From Myxococcota bacterium (lineage in GTDB: Bacteria > Myxococcota_A > Polyangia > Palsa-1104 > JAEUJZ01), in the NCBI GenBank assembly GCA_025057315.1, contig JANWXW010000048.1:1-64000 (forward strand): 64,000 nt of DNA, written 5' to 3'. Positions 56,001-63,823 of the stretch are shown piece by piece. The notes beneath the pieces are model-generated. The model was not told the origin of the DNA. It did not search any database and was given only the letters and a program-made list of their open reading frames with translations. The position numbers and the translations under genes were made by a program. Within the stretch, counting starts at the first letter, position 1, and each line of letters starts with the position of its first letter.

Positions 56001-56351
56001 GCTGCCGAGCGCTACCATGACAGCCTGCGACGTCGCTTCTTGCGCGTCACCGCACCCGAGCTGTCTGGGTTCAGAGCCGGCCTGATGGCCTTCCGCCTTC
56101 TGGTTGCAGACGACCTGGCACGACCCTTGCGCACGCTGCGGCTGCGGCGGCGGCTGGTTGGCATCAAGGACCGCCGGGCGCGGGCCCAGGTCGCGCGGCT
56201 GACGGCGAAGCTGGTGCTGGTCGACCGGCAGCGGCTGCTGCTGCCGCGCATCGAGCCGCTGTTTCAGGAGTGGAAGACCATTCACATCCCCTTCGCCATC
56301 GTGCTGTCGATCCTGGCTTCCATCCACATCTTCGTGGAGCTGGTCCGGTAG
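53082..56351 (+). CDS. CNB-fold / four-[4Fe-4S] / di-heme-b membrane redox protein
   Basis: A 1089-residue fusion. Residues 1 to about 390 are low-complexity, rich in Pro, Ala and Arg. About 400-560 resembles a cyclic-nucleotide-binding fold (IPFLDGINPQFLRDAV, VLLVVEGQLAIARF). From C596 come four ferredoxin Cys groups as in DmsB-type subunits: CIECYECEKAC, CxxC...CVDVC, CTGCSMCSIACP and CDHC-x8-CISACP. From about 797 there are five or so helices. Two carry H-x13-H pairs (HVWAGTVGPMFILLH and HIPFAIVLSILASIH), the heme-b pattern of ferric reductases. It could move electrons between cytosol and membrane under cyclic-nucleotide-like control. The ATG follows an AT-rich, promoter-like stretch. No fused flavin domain is present. 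Confidence 0.85.
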   Translation: MSLSSRPGEGSQVPEATEAEVRTTASLPVLATLDSDDEEAEEGKPKLLQEVLAARPRRPLRPRWAKEKLRQQKQATSRPGRLPDRPPVGDLFSDTPTQVAPAPTGMSELPRLDASVASQIAGERELTVTTQRSEHPEPTITVAEDFLEDMGIIPPDKMPSAQTRPPIAYEDLPIGPQDATRIIAINAVEHVVPHSGPIPTGRGPSSRPGTGAAPVVSRPGTMPLPGFVDLSEARSSQEQTRIVASLDLKELQEPRSRRTRAQAAVRPEATSPASPTGPTADATAEVKAPGAKPKKNLIALIKARTKAKQAPVDPSRLMTQAEMAERLAKEKGEDRSLLSSFFKQSGLAGDGVAAEEVKDPTEGTMIGRFLGMVGLGPGGQSQAGAAQKKKEKDPTQETWELVQEIPFLDGINPQFLRDAVSAGDIRIVSLGRDQLLETQRNVLLVVEGQLAIARFDPSVLERERRAQRAFKPGDKKAEKREQNRRQEVGPLVRLCEANLALFLEGDVVGLDASTERDPRLAVYSVTPVKLLSISKARLESWRRTYQFFAERVHNAAEAARSRIEVASGARGQVADFYIRHGMSVAMTLRVRELDKCIECYECEKACEERYGVKRLSLKGKMLGALDFVDCCRTCIDQRCVDVCGYDAIKYHPDRQEVLINEEACTGCSMCSIACPYDAIEMHELDEQPLLKLRLEREKKLDFGEGKARKAQIRRIASKCDHCVNYEDQACISACPTSALLEVAPEMVFTERTEEMAEAARGGFLVPAPADPVQVFNPERFFKGFEGKKHQGRQVEQKMRIGWLWLVSLIGLFGCVLEIALRKLAPTASGLFYYQTQIQALDTEVALLNIDYRPGSEFAVWLGWIGTVIMFSSTFYSAHKWVPGLRKLGSYQSWFDYHVWAGTVGPMFILLHTAAKLDNWVSLAVWAMIATVLSGLVGRYLSTNLPDMASQAALRVLDLEQQLAELRNRHAGVAAAERYHDSLRRRFLRVTAPELSGFRAGLMAFRLLVADDLARPLRTLRLRRRLVGIKDRRARAQVARLTAKLVLVDRQRLLLPRIEPLFQEWKTIHIPFAIVLSILASIHIFVELVR

Positions 56352-56403
56352 CGGTCTGCTGCCGGCACGCGCCCCCAGCCGCCTGGGACCCTGGTGCCCT
56401 GCT

Positions 56404-58425
56404 CTAGCGGAGCAGCTTGAACACGATGCGGCGGTTTTTGGCCCGGTTGGCCGGGGTCAGGTTGGGCACCAGCGGCTGGCTCGCCCCCAGGCCCTCGGCC
56501 ACCAGGCGCTCGGGCGCCACGCCATGCGCCACCAGATAGTCGCGTACCGCAGCGGCGCGCTCTTCAGACAGCCGCTGGCTGGCCTGGAGCCCCCCCTGGT
56601 TGTCGGTGTGCCCCTCGATGCGCAGCCGCTCAAGGGGGGGCCTGGTCAGCATCAGGTCCACCACCTCGTCCAGCAGGGCCTTGGCCTGCGGCGTCAGCTC
56701 TGCGGTGTTGCCCACAAACTCGATACCGCCGCGCACGGCCAGGTAGTCCCCGACCAGCCGCACCGCCGGGCTTTGCGGACGACGCCGGAGCACCACCCGC
56801 AGCTCCTTCTCCCGCCCTGGGGTCAGCTCCACCTGGAGCCCACAAGACAGGTAGCCCTCGCTGTCCACCCGCACCCTCCAGTCGCCCGGGGCCACCTGGG
56901 CCAGGAAGCCGCCCGCGATGTCCGGCGGTGCCTCGGCGTGCTCCCCGTCGCGGACGAGCATCACCTGGGCAGGCAATGGCAGGCCCCTGTCATCCACCAC
57001 CACCACCCGCAGCATCGCTGGGGGGGGCGGCCGCCGCTTCAGCCGGATCTCTACCGTCGCGATCCGGTCCGCTGTCACCCCCACCTCGGCGCTGCCTGGC
57101 TCGTAGCCCGCCCGCTCCGCCTCGACCCGGATCGGCCCAGCCGACAAAAGCAGCGTGGAAAACGCCCCCTGCTCATCGGTCAGCAGGAAGCCCTCTCCCC
57201 TGGCGGCGAGGCGCACCACCGCCCCGGACAGAGCCTCCCCCGTGCTCGCATCTCGGACCACGCCGCGCAGTCGCCCCGGCTGGATCCGCACCACCACGGG
57301 GGGCGGCGGGGAGGGGGGGGGCAGAAGGTCCGCAACCCAGGTCAAGGCAGCGTAGCCTGCTACCTGAGGCAGCGGGGGGCCCATGGCAAACCCCGGATGC
57401 CCGAGGCTGGCTTGCAGGCCCGCATCCACGGTAAGATGCACCGGGGTGTGCAGCCGAGCGCCCAGAATCAGCCACTGGACCATTCGCCCATCGACCCGAC
57501 TGGAGTTCCCTAGGCGCTCTGTCAGGTATCCTCGCACCACCTCGTCCCCTTCTCCCGTGATGGCCTCTAGGTGGTACTCTGCCACCGGCCCCAGGGCCCA
57601 GCTGCTGCGGAGCGGCAAGGCGGCATCGGCGCCCACTGCCAGCCGCGCCCGGGGTTGGCGGATGCCATAGGCGGCTGCGGTGACGATGCGGGCCTGAACG
57701 CATGCCTCCTGGCTGACCCCTGGGGCGCAGTCCGTGCCCTCCAGCGCCACGGCGCTGCGGTCCTGGAGGTACCCGATGCGCAGGTGGACCCGCACCGGCA
57801 CCCGGTCGCGCAACCGGCGCAGGTCCACCGAGGCCATTAGGTCCACCCCGGGGCTGGTGGTGTCCAGCCTGGGCCCCAGCTGGCCCGCCCCACTGCTGAT
57901 GCGCAGCAGGGGCTGGATGCCCAGGTGGACCAGGGGCAGGATCTGGCCGTGGAGCTTGACCCCAAGGGAAACGTCGCCCAACGACAAGAGCAGCGGCGGA
58001 TCCTGCCGCATCCCGGTGGTGGGGCGGTCGTTGCGGTTGCTGGCCGCACCCAGGGTGAACCAGGCCTCTACGTGCCGCCCCAGCGTGACGTCCAGCTGCA
58101 AGCCGCCTGCCACAGAGGCGTTGTGATCCCCGGCAACCAGGTAGTCGCTCTGGCTGAAGCCGAGCACCCACAGCCCGCTGCGCAGCTGCCACGGCGGGCC
58201 CCCCTCGGCCACCGGCATGCCGAGCAGGCCCAGCCCGCCTTGACTGGACAGGCCCGGGGTGCGCAGGGCTAGGGGCGTCTGGGCCACCGGTCGTACCCCC
58301 TCTGTGGGAGAGGCCCCGCGGGCCAGGGCGGACCAGGTCAGCAGCGCCAGGCAGGCGGTGGCGCCCACACCCCAAGGCCACTGCCCTCCGGGTCGCTGCC
58401 CTGCTTCGGTCGGGAATCCACGCAT
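56404..58425 (-). CDS. OmpA-family protein with beta-barrel and two carboxypeptidase-regulatory-like domains
   Basis: A 673-residue outer-membrane protein. The signal (CLALLTWSALARGA) leads to a beta-barrel-like N-terminal half (about 60-370), a Pro linker, two Ig-like carboxypeptidase-regulatory-type domains (GVVRDASTGEALSGAVVRL and VVVDDRGLPLPAQVML) and a C-terminal OmpA peptidoglycan-binding domain (GNTAELTPQAKALLDEV, RIEGHTDNQG, NRRIVFKLLR). It should tether the outer membrane to the cell wall. ATG at 58425 is taken; a TTG precedes it. Confidence 0.9.
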   Translation of the reverse strand: MRGFPTEAGQRPGGQWPWGVGATACLALLTWSALARGASPTEGVRPVAQTPLALRTPGLSSQGGLGLLGMPVAEGGPPWQLRSGLWVLGFSQSDYLVAGDHNASVAGGLQLDVTLGRHVEAWFTLGAASNRNDRPTTGMRQDPPLLLSLGDVSLGVKLHGQILPLVHLGIQPLLRISSGAGQLGPRLDTTSPGVDLMASVDLRRLRDRVPVRVHLRIGYLQDRSAVALEGTDCAPGVSQEACVQARIVTAAAYGIRQPRARLAVGADAALPLRSSWALGPVAEYHLEAITGEGDEVVRGYLTERLGNSSRVDGRMVQWLILGARLHTPVHLTVDAGLQASLGHPGFAMGPPLPQVAGYAALTWVADLLPPPSPPPPVVVRIQPGRLRGVVRDASTGEALSGAVVRLAARGEGFLLTDEQGAFSTLLLSAGPIRVEAERAGYEPGSAEVGVTADRIATVEIRLKRRPPPPAMLRVVVVDDRGLPLPAQVMLVRDGEHAEAPPDIAGGFLAQVAPGDWRVRVDSEGYLSCGLQVELTPGREKELRVVLRRRPQSPAVRLVGDYLAVRGGIEFVGNTAELTPQAKALLDEVVDLMLTRPPLERLRIEGHTDNQGGLQASQRLSEERAAAVRDYLVAHGVAPERLVAEGLGASQPLVPNLTPANRAKNRRIVFKLLR

Positions 58426-58446
58426 CAATGGCTACCGCCGAGGGCC

Positions 58447-58476
58447 ATGGTAGGCGCCCTCCGGCGACGCTGTCAA
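58447..58476 (-). promoter_or_regulatory. promoter of the OmpA-family gene
   Basis: Minus-strand TTGACA (58476-58471), 18-base spacer, TACCAT (58452-58447). The expected start near 58440 leaves a 15-base leader before the ATG at 58425. Confidence 0.6.
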
Positions 58477-58559
58477 ACATTCCCGCACCTGCGCACCCTG
58501 CTCCCAGGGCGCCTGCGGGCCTTGGTCAAGCGCCCATGGGCAAGGGACCCCAACTCACA

Positions 58560-58587
58560 TTGACCGGCCGTCCTGGGCTGATAACAT
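58560..58587 (+). promoter_or_regulatory. promoter of the FHA-sigma54 activator gene
   Basis: TTGACC (58560-58565), 16-base spacer, TAACAT (58582-58587). The ATG at 58599 follows 11 bases later. Confidence 0.55.
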
Positions 58588-58598
58588 GGCTCTAGGCG

Positions 58599-59927
58599 AT
58601 GGAAGATCTTCCCAAGACCCGCCTGGAGCCCATTGTCCCCACTGTACATCTGAGCCAGTGCAAGCTGGTGATCCTGCGTGGCCCCCAGCGGGGCCGCGAG
58701 TTCATCATTGCCCGGGACGTCATCCGCGTGGGCAAAAACGAGGACAACGACCTGGTCCTGACCGAGGAGACGGTGAGCCGGGTCCACTTCGAAATCGTGC
58801 GCGATGCCAAAGGCTACCTGCTGCGTGACCTGCACTCGACCAACGGCACCTTCCTGGACGGTGCTGAGATCCGCGAGGCCTACCTCCGCCCGGGCAGTGT
58901 CATCACCGCCGGCACGGTCCAGCTGAAGTTCCAGCCTTACGAGGAGCGTATCGAGATCCTGCCTTCCGAAAAAGAGTCCTTTGGCCCGCTGCTGGGACGA
59001 TCGCTGCGGATGCGCGAGATCTTCGGCCTCCTGGAGCGCATTGCGCCCACCGAGGCCACCGTGCTCATCGAGGGGGAGACCGGCACGGGCAAGGACCTGG
59101 TGGCTCACACCATCCACCAGCACTCGCGCCGTCGCGAGGGCCCTTTTATCGTCGTGGACTGTGGCGCGGTGGCGCCCAATCTCATCGAGAGTGAGCTGTT
59201 CGGCCACGAAAAGGGCGCTTTCACCGGCGCTACCACCACGCGCCAGGGAGCCTTCGAGCTGGCCCACACCGGCACCTTGTTCCTCGACGAGCTGGATGAG
59301 CTGCCGTTGGACCTCCAGCCCAAGCTGCTGCGCGTGCTGGAGCAGCGCGAGATTCGCCGCGTCGGCGGCAGCCGGACGCTCAAGGTGGACATCCGCGTCA
59401 TCGCGGCCACCAAGCACGACCTGCGCCGGGAGGTGGAGCGAGGCAAGTTTCGCGAGGACCTGTTCTTCCGGCTCTCGGTGGTACCGGTGCGCCTGCCCCC
59501 CCTGCGAGAGCGCAAGGAGGACCTGCCCCTGCTGGCACGGTCGTTCCTCAGCCGCATCGCTGGCGAGGGAGGGCAGGTGCCGCAGCTAGACGATCGCTTT
59601 TTGAACATGCTCATGGCCCACGACTGGCCGGGAAACATCCGCGAGCTGCGCAATGTCATCGAGCGCGGCGTGGTGTTGGGCGAGCCACGCCTCATCGATA
59701 TGCCTAGCTCCGGCCATTCCGACCACGCTGCGGAGCCGATGCCGGAGTTCGACGCCAACCTGTCCTATCGGCAGAACAAAGAGCGCTGGGAAGATGCCTT
59801 CGAGCGCCGCTACCTCCGCTGGCTGATGCTCCGTAGCGACCGCAACATCAGTCGCGCCGCCCGCGAGGCGGACATGGACCGTAAGTACCTGCACAAGCTG
59901 CTCAAGAAGCACCATCTGGTAAGCTGA
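58599..59927 (+). CDS. sigma-54-dependent activator with N-terminal FHA domain
   Basis: A 442-residue activator. The FHA domain (about 40-112: [27 protein letters not shown]) binds phosphothreonine peptides. The AAA+ module (about 135-370) has [15 protein letters not shown] and FLDELDEL, all needed for sigma-54 contact and ATP hydrolysis. The C-terminal helix-turn-helix is [23 protein letters not shown]. With no receiver domain, its activity is probably set by a Ser/Thr kinase. It lies directly upstream of pilT1-pilT2 on the same strand, but the pilT promoter is of the sigma-70 type, so direct control of pilT is not evident. Confidence 0.94.
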   Translation: MEDLPKTRLEPIVPTVHLSQCKLVILRGPQRGREFIIARDVIRVGKNEDNDLVLTEETVSRVHFEIVRDAKGYLLRDLHSTNGTFLDGAEIREAYLRPGSVITAGTVQLKFQPYEERIEILPSEKESFGPLLGRSLRMREIFGLLERIAPTEATVLIEGETGTGKDLVAHTIHQHSRRREGPFIVVDCGAVAPNLIESELFGHEKGAFTGATTTRQGAFELAHTGTLFLDELDELPLDLQPKLLRVLEQREIRRVGGSRTLKVDIRVIAATKHDLRREVERGKFREDLFFRLSVVPVRLPPLRERKEDLPLLARSFLSRIAGEGGQVPQLDDRFLNMLMAHDWPGNIRELRNVIERGVVLGEPRLIDMPSSGHSDHAAEPMPEFDANLSYRQNKERWEDAFERRYLRWLMLRSDRNISRAAREADMDRKYLHKLLKKHHLVS

Positions 59928-59954
59928 GCGCCGAGCCCACCTACCCCTGCCTCG

Positions 59955-59984
59955 TTGCCTCCCCTTGCCCGCCCCTTATATAAT
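59955..59984 (+). promoter_or_regulatory. promoter of pilT1
   Basis: TTGCCT (59955-59960), 18-base spacer, TATAAT (59979-59984). The transcript should start near 59991 and have a leader of about 70 bases containing a GC-rich hairpin (GGGGCCCTTCGGGGG near 60014-60030) and GAGGAG 11 bases before the ATG. Confidence 0.6.
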
Positions 59985-60059
59985 GGACTGGCCGCCCCCG
60001 TCGCTCCGATCCGGCGGGGCCCTTCGGGGGCGAACCTCTATGCGAGGAGTTCCCGCCAG

Positions 60060-61136
60060 ATGGCCAAGATTGATGCCTTCTTCAAGCTGATGTTCGATCA
60101 CGGCGCCTCGGACCTCCACCTCTCGGCCGGCAACCAGCCGATCATCCGGCTCCACGGTGAGCTCGAGCGCATCAAGTACAAGGTGCTCGACAATGACGAG
60201 CTCAAGGCGATGCTCTACGAGATCGCGCCGGAGGCCAAAATCAAGCAGTTCGAGGAGACCGGCGACGTCGACTTCGGCTACGAGATCCCCGGCATGGCCC
60301 GGTTCCGTGCCAACTTCTTCCAGCAAAAGTGGGGCGTGGGCGCGGTCTTCCGCCAAATCCCTAGCAAGGTGCTCACTGCCGACGAGCTGGGCCTGCCGCC
60401 CATTCTCAAGAAGGTCGCGATGCTCAAAAAGGGTCTGGTGCTGGTCACCGGCCCCACTGGTTCGGGCAAGTCCACCACCTTGGCGGCGATGATCGATTAT
60501 GCCAACAAGAACCGCCGCGACCACATCATCACCATCGAGGACCCCATCGAGTTCGTTCACCAGAGCCAGGGCTGCCTGGTCAACCACCGCGAGGTTGGCC
60601 AGCACACCCGGTCCTTCTCCGCCGCCTTGCGCGGTGCTCTCCGCGAGGACCCCGACATCATCCTGGTCGGCGAGATGCGCGACCTAGAGACCATCCGCCT
60701 GGCCTGCGAGGCAGCTGCCACGGGCCACCTGGTGTTTGGCACTCTGCATACCATCAACGCCGCCAAGACCGTCGATCGCGTCATCGAGGTCTTTCCCGCC
60801 GAGGAACAGGCGCAGATCCGCAACACGCTCTCTACCAGCCTCCGCTGCGTCGTTGCGCAGAACCTGTTCAAGCGCATCGACAAAAAGGGTCGCTGCGCGG
60901 CGCTGGAGATTCTTATCTGCCATGCCGGCGTCGGCAACCTCATCCGCGAGGGCAAGACTGTGCAGATCCCGTCCATGATCCAGGTCGGCAAGAAGTACGG
61001 CATGCAGACGCTAGACGATGCCATCGCCGCCCTGCTGGAGAAAAAGTGGATCTCGCCGGAGGAGGCGTACGACAAGTGCATCGACAAGAACCGCTTCGTG
61101 CAGTTCCTTAAGACCCCGCCTGACGACTTCGCCTAA
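60060..61136 (+). CDS. pilT: type IV pilus retraction ATPase PilT (copy 1)
   Basis: A 358-residue hexameric ATPase that drives pilus depolymerisation at the inner-membrane base. The N-terminal PAS-like domain begins FFKLMFDHGASDLHLSAG. The core has Walker A GPTGSGKSTTLA, the Asp box IIILVGEMRD-like DIILVGEMRD, the His box GHLVFGTLHT and the AIRNLIRE-equivalent AGVGNLIREGK that couples ATP hydrolysis to retraction. The GAGGAG ribosome site sets the start at 60060, discarding an upstream open stretch. It precedes the second pilT by 24 bases. Confidence 0.96.
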   Translation: MAKIDAFFKLMFDHGASDLHLSAGNQPIIRLHGELERIKYKVLDNDELKAMLYEIAPEAKIKQFEETGDVDFGYEIPGMARFRANFFQQKWGVGAVFRQIPSKVLTADELGLPPILKKVAMLKKGLVLVTGPTGSGKSTTLAAMIDYANKNRRDHIITIEDPIEFVHQSQGCLVNHREVGQHTRSFSAALRGALREDPDIILVGEMRDLETIRLACEAAATGHLVFGTLHTINAAKTVDRVIEVFPAEEQAQIRNTLSTSLRCVVAQNLFKRIDKKGRCAALEILICHAGVGNLIREGKTVQIPSMIQVGKKYGMQTLDDAIAALLEKKWISPEEAYDKCIDKNRFVQFLKTPPDDFA

Positions 61137-61140
61137 GCCC

Positions 61141-61154
61141 CCTCCCCAGGGAGG
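61141..61154 (+). promoter_or_regulatory. hairpin covering the ribosome site of the second pilT
   Basis: CCTCC-CCAG-GGAGG lies in the 24-base gap between the two pilT genes. Its right arm is the Shine-Dalgarno sequence of the downstream gene, so the hairpin could lower its translation unless ribosomes finishing pilT1 open it. Confidence 0.45.
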
Positions 61155-61160
61155 TTCCCG

Positions 61161-62339
61161 ATGCGCAAGGCCGAGATTGAGCACCTGTTGGGCACGATGC
61201 TGGACTCCCATCCCAACGTCTCCGACCTGAACATCACGGTCAATCGGCCGTTGCAGGTGGAGTCGGCCGGTCAGCTCGTGCCGGTCCAGACCAGCCCACC
61301 CATCGAGAACCTGACCCCGTTTCAGACCGAAATTTTCGCGCTCAACCTCATCGGTAACGACCGCCGCCTGTGCCAGCAGCTGGTGGAGCAGGGCTCGTGC
61401 GATGCGAGCTACCAGCTGCAGCAGCGCGCCCGCTTCCGCGTGAACATCTTCTCTCAACGCGGCCACTACTCGTTGGTGCTGCGCAAGCTGGAGACCCGCA
61501 TTCCGACGATGGCAGAACTCAAGCTGCCGCCGGCCTTTTCTCTAATGACCGAGGAGAAAAATGGGCTCATCTTGGTCACAGGCGCCACCGGGTCGGGCAA
61601 ATCTACCACGCTAGCAGCCCTCATCAACGAGATCAACATGACCAAGGCCCTCCACATCGTCACGTTGGAGGACCCGATTGAGTTTGTTCACCCCAATCTG
61701 CGTGCCACCATCAACCAGCGCGAACTCGGCACTGACTACGACAGCTTCGCTAGCGGCCTGCGCGCCGCCCTGCGCCAGGCACCCAAGATCATCCTGGTGG
61801 GCGAGATGCGCGACCGCGAGACCATCGAGCTGGGCATGAAGGCTGCCGAGACCGGACACCTGGTGCTCAGCACCCTGCACACAGTAGACGCCGGGCAGGC
61901 CATTGGCCGCATCGTGGGCATGTTCGACCAGGAAGAGGAAAAGCAGGTCCGCATGCGCCTGGCCGACACCATTCGCTGGATTGTCGGCCAGCGCCTATTG
62001 CCCAAGATTGGCGGAGGCCGGGTCGCCGTCCACGACATCCTGCGCAACAACATTCGCACCAAGGAGTCGATTCTGCTGGGTGAGTCCGAGGGCAAGACGT
62101 TTTACGAGATCCAGGAACAGAGCCGCTCCACCTACCACATGCAGACCTTTGACCAGGCCATCAGCCAGGCCTATGAGGACGGCCTGATCACCGAGGAGAC
62201 GGCGGTGGCCTATGCCACGCGCAAGGCGGTCGTTATGCGCACCATTGACCGCATCAAGCAGAGCCGCGGGGAGAAGACCACCGACGTGGAGGGGATCCGC
62301 ATCGACACCGACTACCACAAACTCCTCAAGAAGAAGTAA
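61161..62339 (+). CDS. PilT/PilU-like ATPase (copy 2)
   Basis: A 392-residue PilT paralogue. The N-terminal domain starts EHLLGTMLDSHPNVSDLNIT. Walker A is GATGSGKSTTLA, followed by IILVGEMRD and GHLVLSTLHT; the C-terminal region has DILRNNIRTKESIL in the place of the PilT AIRNLIRE motif. The extended C-terminus (GEKTTDVEGIRIDTDYHKLL) resembles accessory retraction ATPases such as PilU. Such tandem pairs are common in Deltaproteobacteria. It is co-transcribed with pilT1. Confidence 0.93.
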   Translation: MRKAEIEHLLGTMLDSHPNVSDLNITVNRPLQVESAGQLVPVQTSPPIENLTPFQTEIFALNLIGNDRRLCQQLVEQGSCDASYQLQQRARFRVNIFSQRGHYSLVLRKLETRIPTMAELKLPPAFSLMTEEKNGLILVTGATGSGKSTTLAALINEINMTKALHIVTLEDPIEFVHPNLRATINQRELGTDYDSFASGLRAALRQAPKIILVGEMRDRETIELGMKAAETGHLVLSTLHTVDAGQAIGRIVGMFDQEEEKQVRMRLADTIRWIVGQRLLPKIGGGRVAVHDILRNNIRTKESILLGESEGKTFYEIQEQSRSTYHMQTFDQAISQAYEDGLITEETAVAYATRKAVVMRTIDRIKQSRGEKTTDVEGIRIDTDYHKLLKKK

Positions 62340-62344
62340 GCGCC

Positions 62345-63049
62345 ATGGAGATCACCTGCCCGGCCTGCCAGACGCGCTTTGCGCTGCCTGCGGCGCGCAT
62401 CCCCCGCACCCCTTTCCGTGTGGCCTGCGGCAAGTGCCGCCACCAGTTCCTGGTGCATCCTGCCGAGGCGAGCCAGGCCGCTCCCAGCGCCACCTCGCCT
62501 GGAGGACTGCCTGCCACCGGAGCGGGCCCCCCACCTGCTGCAGGACCAGCGCCGGGCGGAGGGAGGACCGAGGAAGCCCGGGAGATCCAGCCTCCACCCT
62601 TAGAGGAGTTCCAGGAGGGCTTGCGTCTGGCTCTTGTCTGCGATGACCAGCCGGAGCGGCGGGAAGCGGTGTGCGCCGCGCTGCGGGAGCTCGACTTCAA
62701 GCCCCACATCGCGCCCCGGCCCAGAGAAGCCCTGGCCTGGATTTATCAGTGCCGCTACCAGCTGCTGTTACTGCACGAGGACTTTGGCGCCACACCGGGC
62801 ACCGAGAGCCCCCTGCTGCTGGGCCTGGCGCCCCTGCCCATGGCGCAGCGTCGCCACATCTGCGTCGGCCTGTACGGCAAGGCGCTGCGCACCATGGACC
62901 ATGCCGCTGCCTTCCACAAGAGTGTGCATTTTGTGTTTAACGAGCGCGACCTGCCCCGCGTCAAGAGCATCGTGCGCAGCGCCCTGGCAGACAACGACCA
63001 GTTCTACCGGGTCTTTCGCGAGGTCCTGGCCCAGGTTGGCCGCATCTGA
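62345..63049 (+). CDS. zinc-ribbon (MJ0042-type) plus receiver-like domain protein
   Basis: A 234-residue protein. The N-terminus is a zinc ribbon of the MJ0042 kind (ITCPACQTRF ... VACGKCRHQFLV; four Cys as two CxxC). A Pro/Ala linker leads to a receiver-like domain (about 95-225: LALVCDDQPERREAVCAALRELDF, YQLLLLHEDFG), in which the phospho-acceptor position lies in HEDF rather than a clean DxxMP, so phosphorylation is doubtful. It starts five bases after the pilT2 stop. A role in pilus regulation is inferred from position only; similar proteins occur near gliding and pilus genes of myxobacteria. Confidence 0.82.
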   Translation: MEITCPACQTRFALPAARIPRTPFRVACGKCRHQFLVHPAEASQAAPSATSPGGLPATGAGPPPAAGPAPGGGRTEEAREIQPPPLEEFQEGLRLALVCDDQPERREAVCAALRELDFKPHIAPRPREALAWIYQCRYQLLLLHEDFGATPGTESPLLLGLAPLPMAQRRHICVGLYGKALRTMDHAAAFHKSVHFVFNERDLPRVKSIVRSALADNDQFYRVFREVLAQVGRI

Positions 63050-63068
63050 CCGTGGTATACGAAGGAGC

Positions 63069-63809
63069 ATGCGAGCCACCATCGCCCTGCTCCTGTGTGC
63101 CCTGCCGGTCTGGGCCGACGACCGGGCCGACTTTGGCGGCACGTGCCACCCGCCGGTGCTGGGCATCATCGATCCCGACTGGCAAGAGGAGGCCCGGCGT
63201 TTTAAAGAAAGCGCCTTACGCGCCTTTGCCCGGCACGGAGAGGGCGAGGCGGGTGCACGGCGCCAGCTCCGGGTCGCGGTGCATCTGGCCGAGACCACGC
63301 GGGTGAGCGCATACGACATCATTCAGCTGACGCGAGAGCTGCTGCTGCGTGGCCTGCGCGGCCGCGAGCTGGATACCCTCCGCGCCGCCGCGCTCGATGC
63401 CCAGACGGCGCTGGGGGCGGAGGGTGCCACGCGCTTTGTGCGCGCCGTGCTGGCCGTGCGCGCGCGTCCCCTGGTGGGGGAGGCGGATCTGGCCGACCTA
63501 GAAGAGCTGCTAGGCCAGCCGGTGCTGCGGGAGGCCTTGGGCCGTCGGCTGGGCGCCCGCACCCCCGAGGCCCAGCAGGAGCTGGCCAGCCAGCGTCTGC
63601 GCCAGGGCGTCGCGGGGGCGGTTGTCGAAGGCGCAGCCCTGGACGCCCTGCTGCGCAGGGTTGGCCACACCGAGTTCGGTGCCGCGGCGCGGGCCTCGCT
63701 CGGCGCGTGCATCAGCGCCATGAGCCGCAGCTGCACGCGCCGCGAGGCCGAAGAGCACTGCAAGTCCACGCCGCGGCCCTATCTGGAGCTGCTACAAAAG
63801 GACCTGTGA
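63069..63809 (+). CDS. secreted Cys-containing protein of unknown function
   Basis: A 246-residue protein with a Sec signal (RATIALLLCALPVWA, cut after WADD region). Otherwise helical and Arg/Ala/Leu-rich, with Cys in FGGTCHPPV near the N-terminus and three more near the C-terminus (LGACISAMSRSCTRREAEEHC), suggesting disulphides. AAGGAG precedes the ATG. No family recognised. It is the next gene after the zinc-ribbon protein, 19 bases on. Confidence 0.78.
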   Translation: MRATIALLLCALPVWADDRADFGGTCHPPVLGIIDPDWQEEARRFKESALRAFARHGEGEAGARRQLRVAVHLAETTRVSAYDIIQLTRELLLRGLRGRELDTLRAAALDAQTALGAEGATRFVRAVLAVRARPLVGEADLADLEELLGQPVLREALGRRLGARTPEAQQELASQRLRQGVAGAVVEGAALDALLRRVGHTEFGAAARASLGACISAMSRSCTRREAEEHCKSTPRPYLELLQKDL

Positions 63810-63823
63810 GAAGGACCTGTGAG
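63798..63823 (+). repeat. 13-bp tandem duplication at a gene junction
   Basis: AAGGACCTGTGAG occurs twice in a row. The first copy holds the TGA stop of the secreted-protein gene; the second provides an AAGGA ribosome site and the GTG start of the NUDIX gene. Confidence 0.85.
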
